Of a DNA stretch of 64,000 nucleotides, positions 50,105-59,685 are shown in pieces. The DNA comes from Ochrobactrum vermis (GTDB taxonomy: Bacteria; Pseudomonadota; Alphaproteobacteria; Rhizobiales; Rhizobiaceae): assembly GCF_002975205.1 (NCBI RefSeq), contig NZ_PCOC01000001.1, forward strand, positions 1,860,001 to 1,924,000, written 5' to 3'. The position numbers were made by a program, and so were the translations under genes. The notes under the pieces are model-generated. The model saw nothing but the letters and a program-made list of their open reading frames with translations. It was not told where the DNA came from and did no database searches. Within the stretch, counting starts at the first letter, position 1. Each line of letters begins with the position of its first letter.

Positions 50105-51649
50105 CTATTCAGCCGCAGCGCCTTCTTCTGCCAGCTCATCCGGCGCATTCGGGTCGCCCGGAGCGGTCTCACAGGCAAGGTCGGGGAAATTGACGATGCG
50201 CATTCCCTTGAAATCATTGCGCACCACCAGAAGCCCGCGCTCCTCGAAGTAGGTCAGCAGACGCCGCGCGCGGCTGAACGAATGCGTGCCGTAGGCGCGC
50301 GCCAGCGCCGCATCGGAGGGGCAAGGCGCACCGGTGACAGCCGCCTGCGCGACGATCAGGAACACGCCCTGCACATCGTCGGTGAGGCTTTCCGACAGCG
50401 ACAGCGCCTGCTGCCATGTCTCGCCACTGGCCACATCGCTTTCGATACTGGCCTGCGCCACCGCCAGTCTGCGGCGGAAAGCAGGCAAAGCCAGCGGCTC
50501 GCCCGGAACACGGTGAATGCGGCAGCGCACCAGAAAATCCTGATAGAGAACGGCCACGGACCGGAAAGAGGCTTCAGGGTCATCCACGATCTCGCGCATG
50601 ACCTTATCGAGAAGCTCGTCGCGTTCCACTTCAACGATACCGGGGAACAGAGGCGCTTCGACTGGCTCTGCCTCGGGTTTGGGCTTGGCTACCTGCGCCA
50701 GAATTTCCGCCGTCGATGGCGGCGGTGGCGGTGGCGGCGTCCTGCGCACAACAGTGCGGATTTCCTGCGGTGCAGGCGTGAAAATGAGATCGAGCGCATC
50801 TTCCGGCGCATCGGGCAGCGGCATCAGTTTCGGCGATGACGAACGTGCCGATGTCTCAACCTTGCCGATCTTGATCGGCAGCGGACGACGCGACAAAGCA
50901 GGACCAAGCGCCACGAAATGTCCACGCTGCAAATCGCGGAACATTTCAGCCTGCTTGCGCTCCATGCCGAGAAGATCGGCGGCGCGCGCCATGTCGATAT
51001 CGAGAAATGTGCGGCCCATCAGGAAGTTGGAAGCTTCTGCAGCCACGTTCTTGGCAAGCTTGGCCAGACGCTGCGTGGCAATGACACCGGCCAGTCCGCG
51101 CTTGCGCCCACGACACATCAGATTGGTCATGGCGCCCAGCGAAAGCTTGCGCGCCTCGTCCGACACTTCGCCAGCGGCGGCGGGCGCAAAAAGCTGCGCC
51201 TCATCCACCACCACGAGCATTGGATACCAATAGTCGCGCTCGGCATCGAACAGGCCACCGAGAAAAGCCGCAGCCGCGCGCATCTGCTGTTCGACATCGA
51301 GGCCTTCGAGATTGAGTATCACCGAAACACGGTGCTGGCGGATGCGTCCGGCAATGCGGGTCAATTCGGCTTCGGTGCGAGCGGCATCGACAACAACATG
51401 GCCGTAAAGATCGGCAAGCGTGACAAAGTCCCCTTCCGGGTCAACGATGCACTGCTGCACCCATTGCGCGCTCTGTTCCAGCAGGCGGCGCAAAAGATGC
51501 GACTTGCCAGAGCCGGAATTGCCCTGCACGAGCAGGCGCGTGGCGAGAAGCTCCTCAAGATCAAGCATGGCCTGCTTGCCGCCGCCAAGCGCTGCTGCCG
51601 AGGCAGAACCGCTTCCAGCAACAGCACCCATGTCGATACCGACCTGCAT
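50105..51649 (-). CDS. HerA/DUF87-type ATP-binding protein
   Basis: 514 residues. Walker A GNSGSGKSHLL (near 44), Walker B LVVVDEAQLF, and arginine-containing RGRKRGLAGVIATQRLAKL match the HerA/FtsK-like ATPases annotated as DUF87 or ATP-binding proteins. A Pro-rich hinge (TPPPPPPP, near 307) leads to a C-terminal region with a likely DNA-binding helix-turn-helix (about 440-490, ALARAYGTHSFSRARRLLTY). Start ATG 51649 with AAGGAGG upstream; the frame upstream is not coding. No NurA partner is present. Role in DNA processing inferred. Confidence 0.82.
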   Translation of the reverse strand: MQVGIDMGAVAGSGSASAAALGGGKQAMLDLEELLATRLLVQGNSGSGKSHLLRRLLEQSAQWVQQCIVDPEGDFVTLADLYGHVVVDAARTEAELTRIAGRIRQHRVSVILNLEGLDVEQQMRAAAAFLGGLFDAERDYWYPMLVVVDEAQLFAPAAAGEVSDEARKLSLGAMTNLMCRGRKRGLAGVIATQRLAKLAKNVAAEASNFLMGRTFLDIDMARAADLLGMERKQAEMFRDLQRGHFVALGPALSRRPLPIKIGKVETSARSSSPKLMPLPDAPEDALDLIFTPAPQEIRTVVRRTPPPPPPPSTAEILAQVAKPKPEAEPVEAPLFPGIVEVERDELLDKVMREIVDDPEASFRSVAVLYQDFLVRCRIHRVPGEPLALPAFRRRLAVAQASIESDVASGETWQQALSLSESLTDDVQGVFLIVAQAAVTGAPCPSDAALARAYGTHSFSRARRLLTYFEERGLLVVRNDFKGMRIVNFPDLACETAPGDPNAPDELAEEGAAAE

Positions 51650-51954
51650 CTCGCCTCCTTGTTTGAGAATGACCGAAACAGACGACTCGCACGGCCAAGC
51701 CTGCGGTCGATCAGGCATTCGCTTAACACTTTTGCGGCTGCCATTGCCACCCGTTAAGACAAATGCCCACAGATGCCGGGCAGTAGATTTCAACCAGAAG
51801 TTTTGATAGCAATCTGAACAGGGGCAAAAGCAGCAAGCGACCAGCCAGCGGGCGCGTCGGGGAGGATGAGCCACTCCGACCTTGGCATAGGCTTTGCTCT
51901 CTATTCGGAGGTGAACTCTATGTGGTTAATACCCATTAGATTCACGCTTAGAAT

Positions 51955-51994
51955 AAAGAAAACCCGCACCAGCTGGCGAGCCACAGTGCGGGTT
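51955..51994 (-). terminator. terminator of the 52-kb sRNA
   Basis: 9-bp stem, 16-base loop, then TTCTTT on the minus strand. Confidence 0.7.
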
Positions 51995-52044
51995 CAATTC
52001 TTTATCTAAGAACACGGTAGCTGGAGTTCGCGCTTCAGCTACCG
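51955..52044 (-). ncRNA. putative small RNA upstream of rplY, family not recognised
   Basis: A compact sRNA gene on the minus strand. Promoter TTGAAA (52073-52078), 17 bases, TATATT (52050-52055), giving a 5' end at about 52043. The transcript would start directly with an 8-bp hairpin, GGTAGCTG (52043-52036) / CAGCTACC (52023-52016), 12-base loop. An unpaired linker of about 20 bases with A/T-rich content follows, then a terminator stem AACCCGCAC / GTGCGGGTT (51986-51994 and 51961-51969) ending TTCTTT. It lies in a 654-base gap between the HerA-like gene and rplY. Length about 90 bases; no RBS or start codon in frame that would suggest a peptide. Confidence 0.7.
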
Positions 52045-52049
52045 ATCCG

Positions 52050-52078
52050 AATATAGGCCATCGGGAGCATTTTTTCAA
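52050..52078 (-). promoter_or_regulatory. predicted sigma70-type promoter of the 52-kb sRNA
   Basis: TTGAAA-N17-TATATT read on the minus strand: near-consensus hexamers with ideal spacing and an untranslated downstream transcript. Confidence 0.65.
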
Positions 52079-52240
52079 CTATGGCCCTGTCAGCCTTCGC
52101 GCGAAGGCGAGCCCAAAAAACTTGCACCGCCGCACGCTATAGTCTATAGCCACCGCCATCCGCGTAGACACCCTTGGAGGCAACGCGGAATGGAGCGGTC
52201 CGGTCTTTCACCCTGTGACAGACGATACGGGCTGTTTCAT

Positions 52241-52276
52241 GTCGTTTGCGTGATTCCTTTCGGGGATGCAAACGAC
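52241..52276 (+). promoter_or_regulatory. stem-loop in the rplY leader
   Basis: Perfect 9-bp stem GTCGTTTGC (52241-52249) / GCAAACGAC (52268-52276), ending 27 bases before the rplY ATG. A candidate site for control by the r-protein or another factor. Confidence 0.45.
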
Positions 52277-52303
52277 ACTCCAGTAACATCGAAAGGAAAT
52301 GCC

Positions 52304-52933
52304 ATGAGCGAGACTTACGTGCTCAAGGCCGATCTGCGCAGCCGGGTTGGTAAGGGGTCCTCCCGCGAACTTCGCCGCAACGGCCAGATTCCTGCAGTCA
52401 TCTATGGCGACAAGCAGGAGCCCCTCGCAATCGCCGTCCCTTACAAGGAAATCTTCTACAAGATTCATGGCGGTGGCTTTAAGACCACTGTTGCCACGAT
52501 CGAAGTAGACGGCAAGAAGATTCAGGTCCTCCCGAAGGACTACCAGATGGACCCAGTCCGCGACTTCCCGCAGCATGTCGACTTCCTGCGCGTTTCCGCA
52601 AAGTCGGTCGTTCACGTGAACGTTCCTGTTCACTTCAAGAACGAAGAAGCTGCACCGGGCATCAAGCGCGGCGGCGTTCTCAACATCGTTCGTCACGACG
52701 TTGAACTGATCGTTCCGGCCAATGCAATTCCGGAAGCGCTCGAATTCGACCTGACCGGCCTTGAAATCGGCGACTCGGTCCACATTTCGGCAATCAAGCT
52801 GCCGAAGGGCGCGACCGCTGCCATTCAGGATCGCGACTTCACCATCGCAACCATTGCTGCTCCTGCCGGCCTGAAGTCGGAAGAAGCTGCTTCGGAAGGC
52901 GCTGCAGAAGAAGAAGCCAAGGACGGCGAATAA
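52304..52933 (+). CDS. rplY: 50S ribosomal protein L25/Ctc
   Basis: 209 residues, the long CTC form: N-terminal 5S rRNA-binding L25 domain ([32 protein letters not shown]) plus the C-terminal TL5 domain, with an acidic Glu/Ala tail. Binds 5S rRNA in the central protuberance. ATG 52304 with AAAGGAA upstream. Followed 30 bases later by pth, a pairing common in bacteria. Confidence 0.95.
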   Translation: MSETYVLKADLRSRVGKGSSRELRRNGQIPAVIYGDKQEPLAIAVPYKEIFYKIHGGGFKTTVATIEVDGKKIQVLPKDYQMDPVRDFPQHVDFLRVSAKSVVHVNVPVHFKNEEAAPGIKRGGVLNIVRHDVELIVPANAIPEALEFDLTGLEIGDSVHISAIKLPKGATAAIQDRDFTIATIAAPAGLKSEEAASEGAAEEEAKDGE

Positions 52934-52963
52934 TCGCTTTCAGCATTTTGGGGGCTCTGAACC

Positions 52964-53731
52964 ATGCTGCTCATCGCAGGTCTTGGCAATCCGGGCCCCA
53001 AATATGCGCATAACCGGCATAATATCGGTTTCATGGCGGCGGATGAAATATTCCGCCGCCATCGCTTTTCCAACTGGCAGAAGAAGTTTCAGGCCGAGAT
53101 CGCCGATGGCGTTATCGACGGCGAGAAAGTGCTGCTGATCAAGCCGCAGACTTTCATGAACCTCTCGGGCCAGTCTGTCGGCGAGGCCATGCGCTTCTAC
53201 AAGCTCACCTCTGCCGATCTCGTCGTCATCTATGACGAACTCGACCTCGTTCCGGGCAAGCTGCGCATCAAGACCGGCGGCGGCTCCGGCGGCCATAACG
53301 GCATCAAATCCATCGACGCACATGTGCAGTCCTTCCCCGGCGGCCAGAATTATCGCCGCATGCGGCTTGGCATAGGCCATCCCGGCGCGAAAGAACTGGT
53401 GCATAATTATGTCCTCGGCGACTTCGCCAAGGCCGACAATGAATGGCTGGACACGCTTCTGGGCGCTGTCGCCGACAATGTGGGCCTGCTTGCCAAACCG
53501 GGCGACGACAACAGCTTCATGAACCGCATTGCGCTTGCCATGGGCGACGGCAATCAGCGCCCCAACGGTTTCAAGGCCGACCCTGCGCAAGTGGAAAAAG
53601 CCCCCCCTGAAGCAAAGGCCAAGGCGCAGAGCCATATTCGGCAGGCGCGGCAGAACCAGAAGAAGCCGGGCATTCCTGAAAGCGGCCCGATGGCTGAAAT
53701 GCTGAAAAAGCTGCTTGGCAAGAAGGACTAA
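52964..53731 (+). CDS. pth: peptidyl-tRNA hydrolase
   Basis: 255 residues. Recycles peptidyl-tRNA released during translation. Active-site His in NRHNIGFM (His20), Asp in YDELDLVPG, and Asn residues in FMNLSG and GGHNGIKS. The catalytic core is about 195 residues; the remaining 60 are a Lys/Ala/Gln-rich tail ([19 protein letters not shown]) that is longer than the E. coli enzyme. GGGGG precedes the ATG. The TAA is the first part of a repeat copy. Confidence 0.96.
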   Translation: MLLIAGLGNPGPKYAHNRHNIGFMAADEIFRRHRFSNWQKKFQAEIADGVIDGEKVLLIKPQTFMNLSGQSVGEAMRFYKLTSADLVVIYDELDLVPGKLRIKTGGGSGGHNGIKSIDAHVQSFPGGQNYRRMRLGIGHPGAKELVHNYVLGDFAKADNEWLDTLLGAVADNVGLLAKPGDDNSFMNRIALAMGDGNQRPNGFKADPAQVEKAPPEAKAKAQSHIRQARQNQKKPGIPESGPMAEMLKKLLGKKD

Positions 53732-53785
53732 AGCATTTCCAGCAAAAGTGCGAAGCGGTTTTGCGTGGGAGAATGCGTAAAATTA
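53730..53785 (+). repeat. dispersed palindromic repeat, module A
   Basis: Begins in the pth stop (TAA-AGCATTTCC). GCAAAA/TTTTGC hairpin and AATGCGTAAAA tail; module B absent. Confidence 0.88.
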
Positions 53786-53882
53786 AGCCATTCCGAGGGG
53801 CGCGACGCCTCCGCCTCTTGACGCTTCACGGTCCTATGACGCATAGCCACAACAATAATATTCTATCGAGATAGGTACGATC

Positions 53883-54986
53883 ATGGGTTTCAAATGCGGC
53901 ATCGTCGGTCTGCCAAATGTTGGCAAGTCGACCCTTTTCAACGCGCTGACCAAAACGGCCGCTGCACAGGCCGCAAACTATCCGTTCTGCACCATCGAGC
54001 CGAACACCGGCGAAGTGGCGGTTCCGGATCCGCGCCAGAATGGCATTGCGAAAATCGCAGGCTCGAAGGAAATCATCCCGACCCGCATCAACTTCGTTGA
54101 TATTGCGGGTCTGGTGCGCGGCGCGTCCAAGGGTGAAGGCCTGGGCAACCAGTTCCTCGCCAATATCCGCGAAGTCGATGCCATTGTGCATGTTCTGCGT
54201 TGCTTTGAAGACGACGACATCACCCACGTTGAAGGCCGTATCGACCCTGTGTCAGACGCTGAAACCGTTGAAACGGAACTGATGCTGTCGGACCTTGAAA
54301 GCATTGAGCGCCGCATCGTGCAGATCCGTAAGCGCGCAAGCAGCAAAGACAAGGAAGCGACCACGGTTCTGCCGATCATGGAGCAGGCGCTGGAGCTGTT
54401 GCAGAATGGTAAGCCTGTTCGCCTGATGCTGAAAGACATTGCACCAGACGATCTCCTGATCCTCAAGGGTCTGAACCTGCTCACTTCCAAGCCAGTGCTT
54501 TATGTCTGCAATGTTGCCGAAGGCGATGCTGCCAAGGGCAATGAGCATAGCGAGGCCGTTGCGAAAATGGCTGCGGAACAGGGCGCAGAGAGCGTCATCA
54601 TTTCCGCTGCGATTGAAGCAGAAGTAGCCCAGCTTGCCGACGAAGAAGCCAAGGAATATCTCGACGCCATGGGTCTCGAAGAACCGGGCCTCGACCGTCT
54701 CATTCGCGCCGGCTACAAGCTTCTCGACCTCATCACCTATTTCACGGCAGGCCCGAAGGAAACCCGCGCCTGGACCATCCGTCGCGGCACCAAGGCTCCG
54801 GGCGCTGCCGGTGTCATTCATACCGATTTCGAGCGCGGCTTCATCCGCGCCCAGACCATCGCCTATGAAGATTACATCAAGTTCAATGGTGAAGTCGGTG
54901 CCAAGGAAGCTGGCAAGGCCAGGGACGAAGGCAAGGAATACATCGTCCATGACGGCGATGTGATGCTGTTCCGCTTCAATACCTGA
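53883..54986 (+). CDS. ychF: redox-regulated ATPase YchF (Obg family)
   Basis: 367 residues. Translation-associated P-loop protein that prefers ATP to GTP. G1 GLPNVGKSTLF (near 8), G3 NFVDIAGLV (the DxxG position), a degenerate G4, a central coiled coil (about 130-165) and a C-terminal TGS domain with AWTIRRGTKAPGAAG and IVHDGDVMLFRFNT. Length matches the family (363 in E. coli). Confidence 0.97.
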   Translation: MGFKCGIVGLPNVGKSTLFNALTKTAAAQAANYPFCTIEPNTGEVAVPDPRQNGIAKIAGSKEIIPTRINFVDIAGLVRGASKGEGLGNQFLANIREVDAIVHVLRCFEDDDITHVEGRIDPVSDAETVETELMLSDLESIERRIVQIRKRASSKDKEATTVLPIMEQALELLQNGKPVRLMLKDIAPDDLLILKGLNLLTSKPVLYVCNVAEGDAAKGNEHSEAVAKMAAEQGAESVIISAAIEAEVAQLADEEAKEYLDAMGLEEPGLDRLIRAGYKLLDLITYFTAGPKETRAWTIRRGTKAPGAAGVIHTDFERGFIRAQTIAYEDYIKFNGEVGAKEAGKARDEGKEYIVHDGDVMLFRFNT

Positions 54987-54993
54987 TACGATC

Positions 54994-55019
54994 AGGCCGC
55001 CGAAAACCGGCGGCCTTTT
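54994..55019 (+). terminator. intrinsic terminator after ychF
   Basis: AGGCCGCCG / CGGCGGCCT stem with TTTT. A truncated repeat (AGAGCATTTCC at 55027) follows. Confidence 0.85.
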
Positions 55020-55063
55020 ATTATACAGAGCATTTCCACAAACAGTTTTGGAGGAGATTGAGG

Positions 55064-55579
55064 GTGAGCAAGCCTCTGCCGAAATATGCCTACGAGGATA
55101 TGGAAACGGGAATGACCCTTCCTTTCGGCCCTCGTACGATCAACAAGGAAGAAATCATCGAATTTGCCCGCGCATTCGACCCGCAGCCATTCCATCTCGA
55201 TGAGGAAGCGGGCAAGGCGAGCGTCCTCGGCGGGCTGGCGGCATCGGGATGGCAGACCACTTCCCTCATCATGCGCATGGTCTGCGATGCCTATCTCACC
55301 AATTCCACGTCGCAGGGCGGCCCCGGCGTCGAATTCACACGCTGGAAACGCCCCGTGCTTGCCGGTGATACGCTGAACGGCGTGACGACCATCAAGGACA
55401 AGCGCATTTCCAAATCACGCCCGGCAATCGGGTTGGTAACGTTCCATCATGAGTTGTTCAATCAGCGCGGCGAAAGCGTGTGCGAGATGCAGCATCCATG
55501 CATGATGGGACGCCGCGATTACGATGCGATTCCAGAAAGCGCGGCCCCGGAAGGTGCGACCTCAGGAGGTGCAGCATGA
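55064..55579 (+). CDS. MaoC-family dehydratase (first of a tandem pair)
   Basis: 171 residues. Hotdog-fold R-specific enoyl-CoA hydratase type: FARAFDPQPFHLDEEAGKAS carries the D-x4-H hydratase signature, followed by GLAASGWQTTSL and GPGVEFTRWKRPVLAGDTL. Start GTG 55064, with GGAGGAG (55050-55056) 7 bases upstream. The tail is Glu/Ala/Gly rich. Its TGA overlaps the ATG of a paralogue (ATGA), so the two proteins are probably made together and may form a heteromer. Confidence 0.88.
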   Translation: MSKPLPKYAYEDMETGMTLPFGPRTINKEEIIEFARAFDPQPFHLDEEAGKASVLGGLAASGWQTTSLIMRMVCDAYLTNSTSQGGPGVEFTRWKRPVLAGDTLNGVTTIKDKRISKSRPAIGLVTFHHELFNQRGESVCEMQHPCMMGRRDYDAIPESAAPEGATSGGAA

Positions 55580-56058
55580 GTTTCCTGGAAGAAAATCTCG
55601 GGCAGAACCTCGTGATCGGCAGCTATACGTTTACCGCCGAGGAAATCATCGATTTCGCCAGAAAATACGATCCGCAGCCGTTCCATCTGGATGCGGAAGC
55701 GGCAAAGAAGAGCGTCTTCGGCGGGCTTTGCGCTTCCGGCTGGCATACCACGGCAGTATTCATGAAGCTCAATGTCGCTTCCATCGTCGAGGCGACGAAG
55801 GACGCGCTGAAACGCGGCGAGACACCACCGACATTCGGCCCCTCGCCCGGCTTTGAAAACCTGAAATGGTCGAAACCCGTCTATGCCGGAGATACCATTA
55901 CCTACAAGCGTGTGGTCCATGCCATCCGGCCGCTTGCTTCCCGCCCCGGCTGGTCGATGCTGACCATGACGACAAGCGCCTACAACCAGAACGGTGAAGA
56001 AGTGCTGTTCTTCGACAATGCAGCGATGGTGAAGCTGCCGCCCAAGACCGGCGCCTGA
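55576..56058 (+). CDS. MaoC-family dehydratase (second of a tandem pair)
   Basis: 160 residues, clearly a paralogue of the preceding gene: FARKYDPQPFHLDAEAAKKS, GGLCASGWHTTAVFM, GFENLKWSKPVYAGDTITYK. The D-x4-H signature is intact in both. AGGAGG sits before the ATG inside the first gene. Probable role is hydration or dehydration of an acyl-CoA; the substrate is unknown. Confidence 0.88.
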   Translation: MSFLEENLGQNLVIGSYTFTAEEIIDFARKYDPQPFHLDAEAAKKSVFGGLCASGWHTTAVFMKLNVASIVEATKDALKRGETPPTFGPSPGFENLKWSKPVYAGDTITYKRVVHAIRPLASRPGWSMLTMTTSAYNQNGEEVLFFDNAAMVKLPPKTGA

Positions 56059-56065
56059 AATAAGA

Positions 56066-56091
56066 AAAGCCCGGAGTATTATCCGGGCTTT
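56066..56091. terminator. bidirectional terminator between MaoC pair and apt
   Basis: AAAGCCCGG / CCGGGCTTT stem flanked by A and T bases; shared by convergent genes. Confidence 0.7.
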
Positions 56092-56100
56092 CTCGTATTC

Positions 56101-56646
56101 TCAATCGCCTTCGAAGGCAACCAGCGTGCGAACCGGCACACCCAGAGCTTCAAGCTTCTTGCGCCCGCCCAGATCGGGCAGATCGATGATGAAGCAGGCC
56201 GCGACAATGTCTGCGCCCATCTGAAGCAGAAGTTTCGCCGCCGCTTCCGCCGTTCCACCAGTGGCGATCAGATCATCGACCAGAATGATCCGCTCGCCCT
56301 TTTCGATCGCATCGCGGTGCATTTCCATTTCGTCAATGCCATATTCAAGGCTGTAGGCAATCCGCACGGTATCGCGCGGCAGCTTGCCCTTCTTGCGGAT
56401 CGGCACAAAACCGGCTGAAAGCTGATGCGCTATAGCGCCGCCAAGGATGAAGCCGCGTGCTTCGATGCCCGCAACCTTGTCGACCTTGTTGCCTGCATAG
56501 GGATAGACCAGTTCATCGACAGAACGGCGAAATGCCTGCGCATCGCCCATAAGCGTCGTCACGTCACGGAACTGGACGCCTGGCTTTGGATAGTCCGGAA
56601 TGGTGCGGATCGCATCCTTCAAGCTGGCTTTAAATCCGGATTCCAT
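56101..56646 (-). CDS. apt: adenine phosphoribosyltransferase
   Basis: 181 residues. Salvages adenine to AMP using PRPP (made by prs at 47.8 kb). Landmarks: [24 protein letters not shown], and the PRPP loop [16 protein letters not shown]. Standard length. Preceded by TGAAAGGATGGAAA on the minus strand; ATG 56646. Confidence 0.96.
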   Translation of the reverse strand: MESGFKASLKDAIRTIPDYPKPGVQFRDVTTLMGDAQAFRRSVDELVYPYAGNKVDKVAGIEARGFILGGAIAHQLSAGFVPIRKKGKLPRDTVRIAYSLEYGIDEMEMHRDAIEKGERIILVDDLIATGGTAEAAAKLLLQMGADIVAACFIIDLPDLGGRKKLEALGVPVRTLVAFEGD

Positions 56647-56859
56647 TTTCCATCCTTTCAGGCGGCCGTTGGGCCGGTCAAATTAATCAAGGCAAAGTTG
56701 GGGCCAAGCTCCTTTACACCCTCAAACGAGCAAATTGCAAAAGAAACCGCCCGTTTCTGCCATGAACATTGCGGCGACGCACCGTCATTTTCATGGCTTA
56801 ATTGTGGCAACGATATTCCAGCGAACCAAACGGTCGCTTTCCATCCATCCATACCACAA

Positions 56860-56890
56860 AAAAATGGGCGCCCGCGGCGCCCATTTTTTT
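56860..56890 (-). terminator. terminator of the petABC operon
   Basis: 12-bp stem AAAATGGGCGCC / GGCGCCCATTTT with a 3-base loop and A/T runs on both sides. Confidence 0.9.
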
Positions 56891-56906
56891 AATCCGGATT
56901 GACCGG

Positions 56907-57788
56907 TCAGTGCTTCACATTCGACCAGATCGAACGCTTGGCAACATAAACCAGACCGGCAAAAAGGATCAGGAATATGATGACCCGGAAACCGGTGCGC
57001 TTGCGATCTTCCAGATGCGGCTCTGCAGCCCACATCAGGAAAGCCGAAACGTCACGCGCATACTGGTCCACCGTCTGCGGCGCGCCATCGTCATAAGTGA
57101 CCTGGTCGTCGCTCAGCGGCTTGGCCATCGCCAGAGCCTTTGCCGAAATGAAGTACGGATTGTAATGCGTACCTTCGGCAATCTGCATGCCCGCTGGAGG
57201 CTGTTCGTCGTAGCCGGTCAAAAGCCCGTGAATGTAGTCCGGACCAGCTTCGGCATACTGCGTGAATATGTCGAAGATGAAGGTCGGAAACCCACGCTCG
57301 ACGCCACGGGCCTTCGCGATCAGCGAGAAGTCCGGAGGCGCTGCGCCGTTGTTCGAGGCTGCGGCCGCGGCCGCATTCGGGAACGGTGCCGGAAAGTGAT
57401 CAGTCGGGAGGGCCTTGCGGGTGAACATCTCGCCATCCGCATTCGGGCCATCCTGCACTTCATATTCAGCGGCAAGCGCCTTGACCTGTTCCGGCGAGTA
57501 GCCGAGGCCTTCCAGCGTGCGGAAAGCCACCAGGTTCATCGAATGACAAGCCGAACAGACTTCCTTGTAGACCTTCAGGCCGCGCTGAAGCTGTCCCTTG
57601 TCATAGGTTCCGAACGGACCGGCGAAGCTCCACTTTTCCTGCTTGGGATGGTGGATCGGAAAATGTTCCGGCTCCGCGGCATTACCGCCTTCCTCAGCCG
57701 AGGCACCACCCATCGTAGCCAGGGCGATACCAAGCGCAACCAGCGGAGCAATACCGAAGGCAGCGAAACTCTTGAGGATGTTTTTCAT
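56907..57788 (-). CDS. petC: cytochrome c1 of the bc1 complex
   Basis: 293 residues. Heme c site VCSACHSMNLVAFR (CxxCH), signal peptide ending near 31 (GGASA), and a C-terminal anchor helix (RVIIFLILFAGLVYVA). The methionine heme ligand is in the PPAGMQIAEGTHYNP region. Insertion with an Ala run (NAAAAAASNNGAAPPDFS) is typical of alphaproteobacteria. I chose ATG 57788, with AAGGA seven bases upstream. Last gene of petABC. Confidence 0.95.
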   Translation of the reverse strand: MKNILKSFAAFGIAPLVALGIALATMGGASAEEGGNAAEPEHFPIHHPKQEKWSFAGPFGTYDKGQLQRGLKVYKEVCSACHSMNLVAFRTLEGLGYSPEQVKALAAEYEVQDGPNADGEMFTRKALPTDHFPAPFPNAAAAAASNNGAAPPDFSLIAKARGVERGFPTFIFDIFTQYAEAGPDYIHGLLTGYDEQPPAGMQIAEGTHYNPYFISAKALAMAKPLSDDQVTYDDGAPQTVDQYARDVSAFLMWAAEPHLEDRKRTGFRVIIFLILFAGLVYVAKRSIWSNVKH

Positions 57789-57816
57789 TGTTACGTCCTT
57801 CATCTCTCTCGCTGGT

Positions 57817-59100
57817 TCAGCCCTTAATTTCCACTGGGGTAATCTCGGCCTTGCCACTCTTCTCCAAAACCGCCTCGGTGATCGAGTTCGGCAAACGCTT
57901 TGGCGTTTCGATCAGGCCGATGACCGGCATGATGACGATGAAGAAGGCAAAGTAGTAGAGCGTACCCAGCTGCGCCATGAAGACGTAGGAGCCTTCCGCA
58001 GGACGCGAACCCAACCATCCGAGGAAGATGGCGTTGATCACGAACAACCAGAAGAACAGCTTGAACCACGGACGATAGACAGCCGAACGAACCTTCGACG
58101 TATCGAGCCACGGCACGACGAAAAGGATCGCGATCGAACCGAACATGGTCAGAACGCCGCCGAGCTTCGAGTCGATCGGGCCGATGTTGAAGGTGATGGC
58201 GCGCAGCATCGCGTAGAAAGGCAGGAAGTACCATTCCGGGACGATGTGAGCAGGCGTCTTCAGAGAATCGGCCGGGATATAGTTATCCGGATGGCCGAGG
58301 AAGTTCGGCATGTAGAAGACGAAATAGGCGAAGATGACGAAGAAGACGAGCGCGCCGAAAGCGTCCTTGATGGTCGCATAAGGCGTGAACGACAGCGTAT
58401 CGGTCTTCGATTTCACTTCAATGCCGGTCGGGTTGGTCTGGCCCGTCACATGCAGCGCCCAGACGTGCAGGATAACGACACCCGCAATCATGAACGGCAG
58501 CAGGTAATGCAGCGAGAAGAAGCGGTTGAGCGTTGGATTGTCGACCGCAAAGCCGCCCAGCAGAAGCTGCTGGATCGGTTCGCCGATTATCGGGAAGGCC
58601 GTGAAGAAGCCGGTGATAACCGTGGCACCCCAGAAGGACATCTGGCCCCAGGGCAGCACATAGCCCATGAAGGCAGTCGCCATCATGAGAAGGAAGATCA
58701 CCACGCCCAGAATCCACAGAAGCTCACGCGGCGCCTTGTAGGAGCCGTAATAGAGACCGCGAGCGATGTGGAGATAAACGGCGATGAAGAAGAACGATGC
58801 ACCGTTGGAGTGCATATAGCGCAACAGCCAACCGGAGTTGACGTCACGCATGATCTTCTCGACGGAGTTGAACGCAATGCCCGTATCCGCAGCGTAATGC
58901 ATGGCCAGCACAACGCCGGTCAGGATCTGCGAAATGAGCATGAAGCTCAAAATGCCACCGAAGGTGTACATGTAGTTCAGGTTACGCGGCGTCGGATAGG
59001 CCACGAAGGAATCATAGACGAGACGCGGCAAAGGAAGCCGTTCGTCCACCCATTTTTCGATGCCGGTCTTCGGCGTGTATGTGGAGTGTCCAGCACTCAT
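57817..59100 (-). CDS. petB: cytochrome b of the bc1 complex
   Basis: 427 residues with about eight membrane helices. The four heme b histidines lie in [35 protein letters not shown] and [23 protein letters not shown] marks the quinol-oxidation site. Site of Q-cycle electron bifurcation. Start ATG 59100 behind GGGGAGAG. Second gene of petABC. Confidence 0.97.
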   Translation of the reverse strand: MSAGHSTYTPKTGIEKWVDERLPLPRLVYDSFVAYPTPRNLNYMYTFGGILSFMLISQILTGVVLAMHYAADTGIAFNSVEKIMRDVNSGWLLRYMHSNGASFFFIAVYLHIARGLYYGSYKAPRELLWILGVVIFLLMMATAFMGYVLPWGQMSFWGATVITGFFTAFPIIGEPIQQLLLGGFAVDNPTLNRFFSLHYLLPFMIAGVVILHVWALHVTGQTNPTGIEVKSKTDTLSFTPYATIKDAFGALVFFVIFAYFVFYMPNFLGHPDNYIPADSLKTPAHIVPEWYFLPFYAMLRAITFNIGPIDSKLGGVLTMFGSIAILFVVPWLDTSKVRSAVYRPWFKLFFWLFVINAIFLGWLGSRPAEGSYVFMAQLGTLYYFAFFIVIMPVIGLIETPKRLPNSITEAVLEKSGKAEITPVEIKG

Positions 59101-59121
59101 TTCTTCTCTCCCCAAGACCTG

Positions 59122-59685
59122 TTAGCCGATCCTGATGACCGTATCGGAAGTGAACGCATATTGCGGGATGTGCATGTTTTCCGGTGCCGGACCACTGCGG
59201 ATACGACCGGCAGTGTCATAGGTCGAGCCATGGCATGGGCAGAACCAGCCACCGAAAGAACCGGACTCACCAAGCGGCACGCAACCCAGATGGGTACATA
59301 CGCCGATCATCACCAGCCAGTTTTCCTTGCCTTCGCCTGCCGAGCGGGCGAGATCGGTCGCCTGCGCGTCCGACGCAAGGTTGGCGTTGCGTGCAATCGG
59401 ATCCTTGAGATCACCGATTACGGTCGTCTTGCCGTCCTCGACTTCCTTGGCGGAGCGGTTACGAATGAAAACCGGCTTACCACGCCATTTAACAGTTAAT
59501 GATGCTCCTTCCGCAAGGGACGAAACATCAACCTCGATGGACGCAGCCGCGAGTGTCGAAGCGTCCGGACGCATCTGGTCGATAAACGGCCAGGCCAGTC
59601 CGCCAACTCCGACGACACCGGCCATTCCCGTCGCAATATACAAAAAATCACGCCGTGTCGGCTCAGCCGTGTCGTGTGCGCTCAC
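59122..59685 (-). CDS. petA: Rieske iron-sulfur subunit of the bc1 complex
   Basis: 187 residues. [2Fe-2S] ligands are in CTHLGC and CPCHGS with the SGPAPENM loop. A twin-arginine segment TRRDFLYIATG precedes a single membrane anchor, as in other bacterial Rieske proteins. Start GTG 59685, with AAGGA 8 bases upstream; the frame opens earlier at a TTG without support. First gene of petABC; the 257 bases upstream contain no other gene, so its promoter lies there. Confidence 0.96.
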   Translation of the reverse strand: MSAHDTAEPTRRDFLYIATGMAGVVGVGGLAWPFIDQMRPDASTLAAASIEVDVSSLAEGASLTVKWRGKPVFIRNRSAKEVEDGKTTVIGDLKDPIARNANLASDAQATDLARSAGEGKENWLVMIGVCTHLGCVPLGESGSFGGWFCPCHGSTYDTAGRIRSGPAPENMHIPQYAFTSDTVIRIG

